Of a stretch of DNA of 55,533 nucleotides, positions 53,801 through 55,533 are shown piece after piece. The DNA lies in the NCBI RefSeq assembly GCF_016744175.1, contig NZ_JADGEV010000010.1, positions 61,171 to 116,703 of the forward strand, read 5' to 3'. Below the pieces are notes generated by a model. That model ran no database searches. It saw only the letters and a program-made list of their open reading frames with translations, and had not been told where the DNA came from. Positions within the stretch are counted from its first letter, which is position 1. The number at the start of each line of letters is the position of its first letter. Source of the stretch: Neptunomonas sp. (lineage in GTDB: Bacteria; Pseudomonadota; Gammaproteobacteria; Pseudomonadales; Balneatricaceae). A program made the translations under genes and the position numbers.

Positions 53801-55533
53801 TGACGACAGTATACAAGGTAAGAGCGGCAACGACGTTATCTCGGGAGACGCAGGTAACGATACTATTTACGGACAGGAAGGTGATGATGTACTGAATGGA
53901 GGTGCCGGTAAGGATCGGCTCATCGGTGGCTATGGTAATGACATTTTACACGGTGGAAGTGGCATCGGAGACTTCCTCTCCGGCGATGCAGGTAATGATA
54001 CCTACCTGTTTGGTGCAGGCGATGGGAACACCACGATCAATAATCTTGATAGTAGTGCAAGTAGCGTAGATGTCTTGCGTTTTTCTGCCGGTATTACGGC
54101 CGCTGATATACTGGTGTCGCGCTCAAATAACAACTTGTTACTGACGTTACAAACTACGGAGGAAGTGATCACTGTAAGTGGCTTTTTTAGTTACAGTGTA
54201 TTTGAATTGGATGTGGTGTCCTTTGACGATGGAACCGAATGGGTGGCAGCTGATTTAAGATCTATTGCCCTTGGGGTAACGGAAGGTGCCGATACCATTA
54301 TCGGTTACGCAGGTGATAACACCATAAATAGTCTCGGAGGCAATGATAACCTGCAAGGTCAAGAAGGTAACGATACCCTTTCAGGCGGTGACGGTGACGA
54401 CAGTATACAAGGCAAGAGCGGCAACGACATTATCTCGGGAGACGCAGGTAACGATACTATTTACGGACAGGAAGGTGATGATGTACTGAATGGAGGTGCC
54501 GGTAAGGATCGGCTCATTGGTGGCTATGGTAATGACATTTTACGCGGTGGAAGTGGCGTCGGGGACTTCCTCTCCGGCGATGCAGGTAATGATACCTACC
54601 TGTTTGGTGCAGGCGATGGGAACACCACGATCAATAATCTTGATAGTAGTGCAAGTAGCGTAGATGTCTTGCGTTTTTCTGCCGGTATTACGGCCGCTGA
54701 TATACTGGTGTCGCGCTCAAATAACAACTTGTTACTGACGTTACAAACTACGGAGGAAGTGATCACTGTAAGTGGCTTTTTTAGTTACAGTGTATTTGAA
54801 TTGGATGTGGTGTCCTTTGACGATGGAACCGAATGGACACCGGCAGATTTAAAAGCAGCAGTTTTAGTGGCAACGGAAAGTGCCGATACCATTATCGGTT
54901 ATGCAGGTGATGACATTATCAATAGTCTTGGGGGTAGCGATAATCTTCGAGGCCAAGAGGGCAATGACACCTTGTCAGGCGGAGACGGTGACGACAATAT
55001 CCAAGGCCAAGAGGGTGACGATATTATTTCGGGCGATGCTGGAAACGATACTCTTTATGGGCAGGGCGGAGATGATGTGCTGAATGGAGGTGCCGGTAAG
55101 GATCGGCTCATCGGTGGCTATGGTAATGACATTTTACACGGTGGAAGTGGCATCGGAGACTTCCTCTCCGGCGATGCAGGTAATGATACCTACCTGTTTG
55201 GTGCAGGCGATGGTAGTACCACGGTATCCAATTACGATACCGCTGCAACGGCAGTCGATATAGCCAAGTTCGAAGATGTACTCGCTGAAGATTTATGGTT
55301 TAGCCGTGCGGGTAATAATTTGCAGATAACGGTTGCCGGCACGGAGGATCAAGCCATGATTAGCAATTGGTATAGCAGTAGCCATTATCAATTAGACCGT
55401 GTTGAAGTAGGGGATTCTGTTTTATTAAATAACCAAGTCGATCAACTTGTTTCTGCTATGGCGGCTTACAGTGTGCCTGATGGCGTAGGGAATGATATCT
55501 CGCAGGAAACAAAAACTGATTTGCAATCTGTTT
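50802..55533 (+). CDS. Giant RTX protein with FrpC-type self-processing module, 3' end cut by window edge
   Basis: Secreted RTX (calcium-binding nonapeptide repeat) protein; 1577 complete codons visible, open at the window end. GTG start at 50802 with AAGGAG eight bases upstream. Order: about 1-105 polar; 105-186 hydrophobic and glycine-rich (GTGIGSALLGAG, GTGVLATGGAVLIAGIVAGYAAK), able to insert in membranes; Asp222-Pro223 followed by LVLDLDGDGIETI, FDHDGDGVKNGTGWI, LDLNGNGTIDNGGELFGDN and ELDTNGDGLVNASD, i.e. the calcium-binding self-processing module of Neisseria FrpC (223 to about 385); a conserved MQGSGAVRDLKEATAL...LLDKLLQAWADSSDF region (about 415-470); a Gly/Ser linker near 510; mixed helical part; and from about 750 four RTX-plus-HCBP-related units. 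The last visible part (VDQLVSAMAAYSVPDGVG) is typical of the extreme C-terminus, so probably only a few tens of codons are missing, including the secretion signal. Confidence 0.9.
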   Translation, partial: MSDSKIDIESGIDQELYGNVEAVGFSVQDVVDYIAYEWDGTEASLLAPDTSTISGSTASAVSQYLKKAAENAQSASNGTGSLYDLVADIKAGAIANSWTSHISRFVASTSAGAAIGVLSAYATWDGNDENELISNIGTGIGSALLGAGFVSLLIPFVGTGVLATGGAVLIAGIVAGYAAKVAIEFAQDFLADQDWLWEAYDAVSIDVYDFFQNAFNWAARGDPLVLDLDGDGIETIAADGSVLFDHDGDGVKNGTGWISADDGMLVLDLNGNGTIDNGGELFGDNTLKADGSKAIHGFDALAELDTNGDGLVNASDTQFAALRVWQDLNQDGISQANELSTLSDLNILSINTDSVSSTINIGNNNQSIAQGTYTKVDGTEGVSGAAGSLNLAENNFFREFPDQITIPDHLKSLPNMQGSGAVRDLKEATALSPALALILEQYASATTRDAQMGLLDKLLQAWADSSDFVNFVDRINQQEVNNRDVEFRFYKEAEYTDNTTDGGMFVIAEGDGSGGSSGGSVETVANTTNDGDGLRVGVAPYSSTIEALAKIKVLEVFNDQEFLNVDFEDTDEGGFKMVSDSGRTGRQSGSSSGAILSGITLTEKTFALAQAQIEGIDNSYNALKESTYQSLLTQTRLKPFLDEVTLGIDENGGLEVDFEQLNAFIESKLNSGANGVIDVAEFYTSRQATSLVESGLERNWGSFKTAVGGLSIADKELLTDSGFLVTAGSSTVEQESGLVFALHQADDGVLNYIGGDGVDVVLGSNESDIIYGGEGRDFITGAVGNDNLQGQGGNDTLSGGDGDDNIQGQEGDDIISGDAGNDILHGQVGDDVLNGGAGKDRLNGGYGNDILRGGAGSDDFLSGDAGNDTYLFGAGDGNTTIKNLDSSVGSVDVLRFMGGIVASDVLVSRSNNNLLLTLQTTGEVISVTGFFSHSVLELDTVEFSDGTQWSSADLKAAVLVATEGADTIIGYAGDDIINSLGGNDNLQGQGGNDTLSGGDGDDSIQGKSGNDVISGDAGNDTIYGQEGDDVLNGGAGKDRLIGGYGNDILHGGSGIGDFLSGDAGNDTYLFGAGDGNTTINNLDSSASSVDVLRFSAGITAADILVSRSNNNLLLTLQTTEEVITVSGFFSYSVFELDVVSFDDGTEWVAADLRSIALGVTEGADTIIGYAGDNTINSLGGNDNLQGQEGNDTLSGGDGDDSIQGKSGNDIISGDAGNDTIYGQEGDDVLNGGAGKDRLIGGYGNDILRGGSGVGDFLSGDAGNDTYLFGAGDGNTTINNLDSSASSVDVLRFSAGITAADILVSRSNNNLLLTLQTTEEVITVSGFFSYSVFELDVVSFDDGTEWTPADLKAAVLVATESADTIIGYAGDDIINSLGGSDNLRGQEGNDTLSGGDGDDNIQGQEGDDIISGDAGNDTLYGQGGDDVLNGGAGKDRLIGGYGNDILHGGSGIGDFLSGDAGNDTYLFGAGDGSTTVSNYDTAATAVDIAKFEDVLAEDLWFSRAGNNLQITVAGTEDQAMISNWYSSSHYQLDRVEVGDSVLLNNQVDQLVSAMAAYSVPDGVGNDISQETKTDLQSV
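51465..51953 (+). other. Predicted self-processing module (Asp-Pro autocleavage) in the RTX protein
   Basis: GAT CCA at 51465-51470 encodes Asp222-Pro223. In FrpC-type proteins the Asp-Pro bond at the start of this module is cut autocatalytically when calcium is bound, leaving a reactive aspartyl end that can link to lysines. At least four DxDGDG- or DxNGxG-type calcium loops are visible in the following 160 residues. Confidence 0.75.
53103..55230 (+). repeat. Four tandem 594-bp RTX units
   Basis: Units start at 53103, 53697, 54291 and 54885; the spacing is 594 bases (198 codons) each time, so the frame is kept. Each has about seven glycine/aspartate nonapeptides (GGNDTLSGGDGDD type), then a DTYLFGAGDGNTTI block and an HCBP-related strand (NNNLLLTLQTT...VLELDTVEFSDGT). 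The second and third units are identical over about 280 bases (around 53965-54238 and 54559-54832). The fourth unit's end diverges into the C-terminal region. Confidence 0.9.

Noticed and set aside
53103-55230. Possible CRISPR-like or satellite repeat
   Set aside because: The repeats are coding, in frame (594 bases, 198 codons) and show RTX nonapeptides.

Overview
The window reads as chromosome of a moderately AT-rich gammaproteobacterium. Housekeeping genes (rne, rluC, cysB, thrH, radD, cysS, folD, tig, clpP, clpX, yejK, dsbB, dsbD) match Escherichia/Pseudomonas-type proteins. The order cysS / folD / tRNA-Arg / tRNA-His / tRNA-Leu / tRNA-His / tig / clpP / clpX is, from memory, the Pseudomonas arrangement. 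ThrH and a TIGR02647-type protein also point to the Pseudomonadales/Oceanospirillales side. A marine Oceanospirillaceae-like host is my guess; the sequence alone does not prove it.

Layout. 1-8.6 kb: RNase E (C-terminus cut by the window edge), the pseudouridine synthase RluC, a KfrA-like coiled-coil protein, CysB, ThrH and the repair helicase RadD. 8.9-11.2 kb: a small unknown gene, a methyltransferase and a lipoprotein. 11.3-21.3 kb: cysS, folD, five tRNA genes and tig-clpP-clpX. A copper-export pair (copA with its regulator cueR) sits between tRNA-Arg and the tRNA-His/Leu/Leu/His cluster. 21.3-27.8 kb: a c-di-GMP GGDEF-EAL protein, the nucleoid protein YejK, a YpfJ metallopeptidase, a TIGR02647-type protein, YaeQ and a CBS protein. 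28-33.6 kb: a two-gene RND efflux operon and an M48 peptidase with a TerB-like tail. 33.8-45.2 kb: two acetyltransferases, DsbB, a tyrosine-type DAHP synthase, DsbD with a small cytochrome c, a LysR regulator, CreA, a LOG protein, an AEC transporter, dodecin, a SlyD-like isomerase and an alpha/beta hydrolase.

45.2-55.5 kb is the most interesting part. It holds an AAA ATPase, an HlyB-like ABC exporter with a degenerate C39 domain, and an HlyD-like adaptor. These are followed by a very AT-rich gene for a five-helix membrane protein, whose end carries the ribosome binding site of a giant RTX protein. The RTX protein runs off the window. It has a glycine-rich hydrophobic N-terminal segment, then a FrpC-type self-processing module starting at an Asp-Pro bond, a linker, and four 594-bp (198-residue) RTX repeat units that are partly identical at DNA level. 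My hypothesis is a type I-secreted, calcium-triggered, self-cleaving toxin or bacteriocin with its immunity protein encoded just upstream.

Fine-scale signals include a textbook CueR promoter with a 19-bp spacer, two strong sigma70 promoters with GC-rich discriminators ahead of the tRNAs, a terminator whose stem contains the 3' end of a tRNA-Leu, and several clear intrinsic terminators. No insertion sequence, prophage or CRISPR array was seen.
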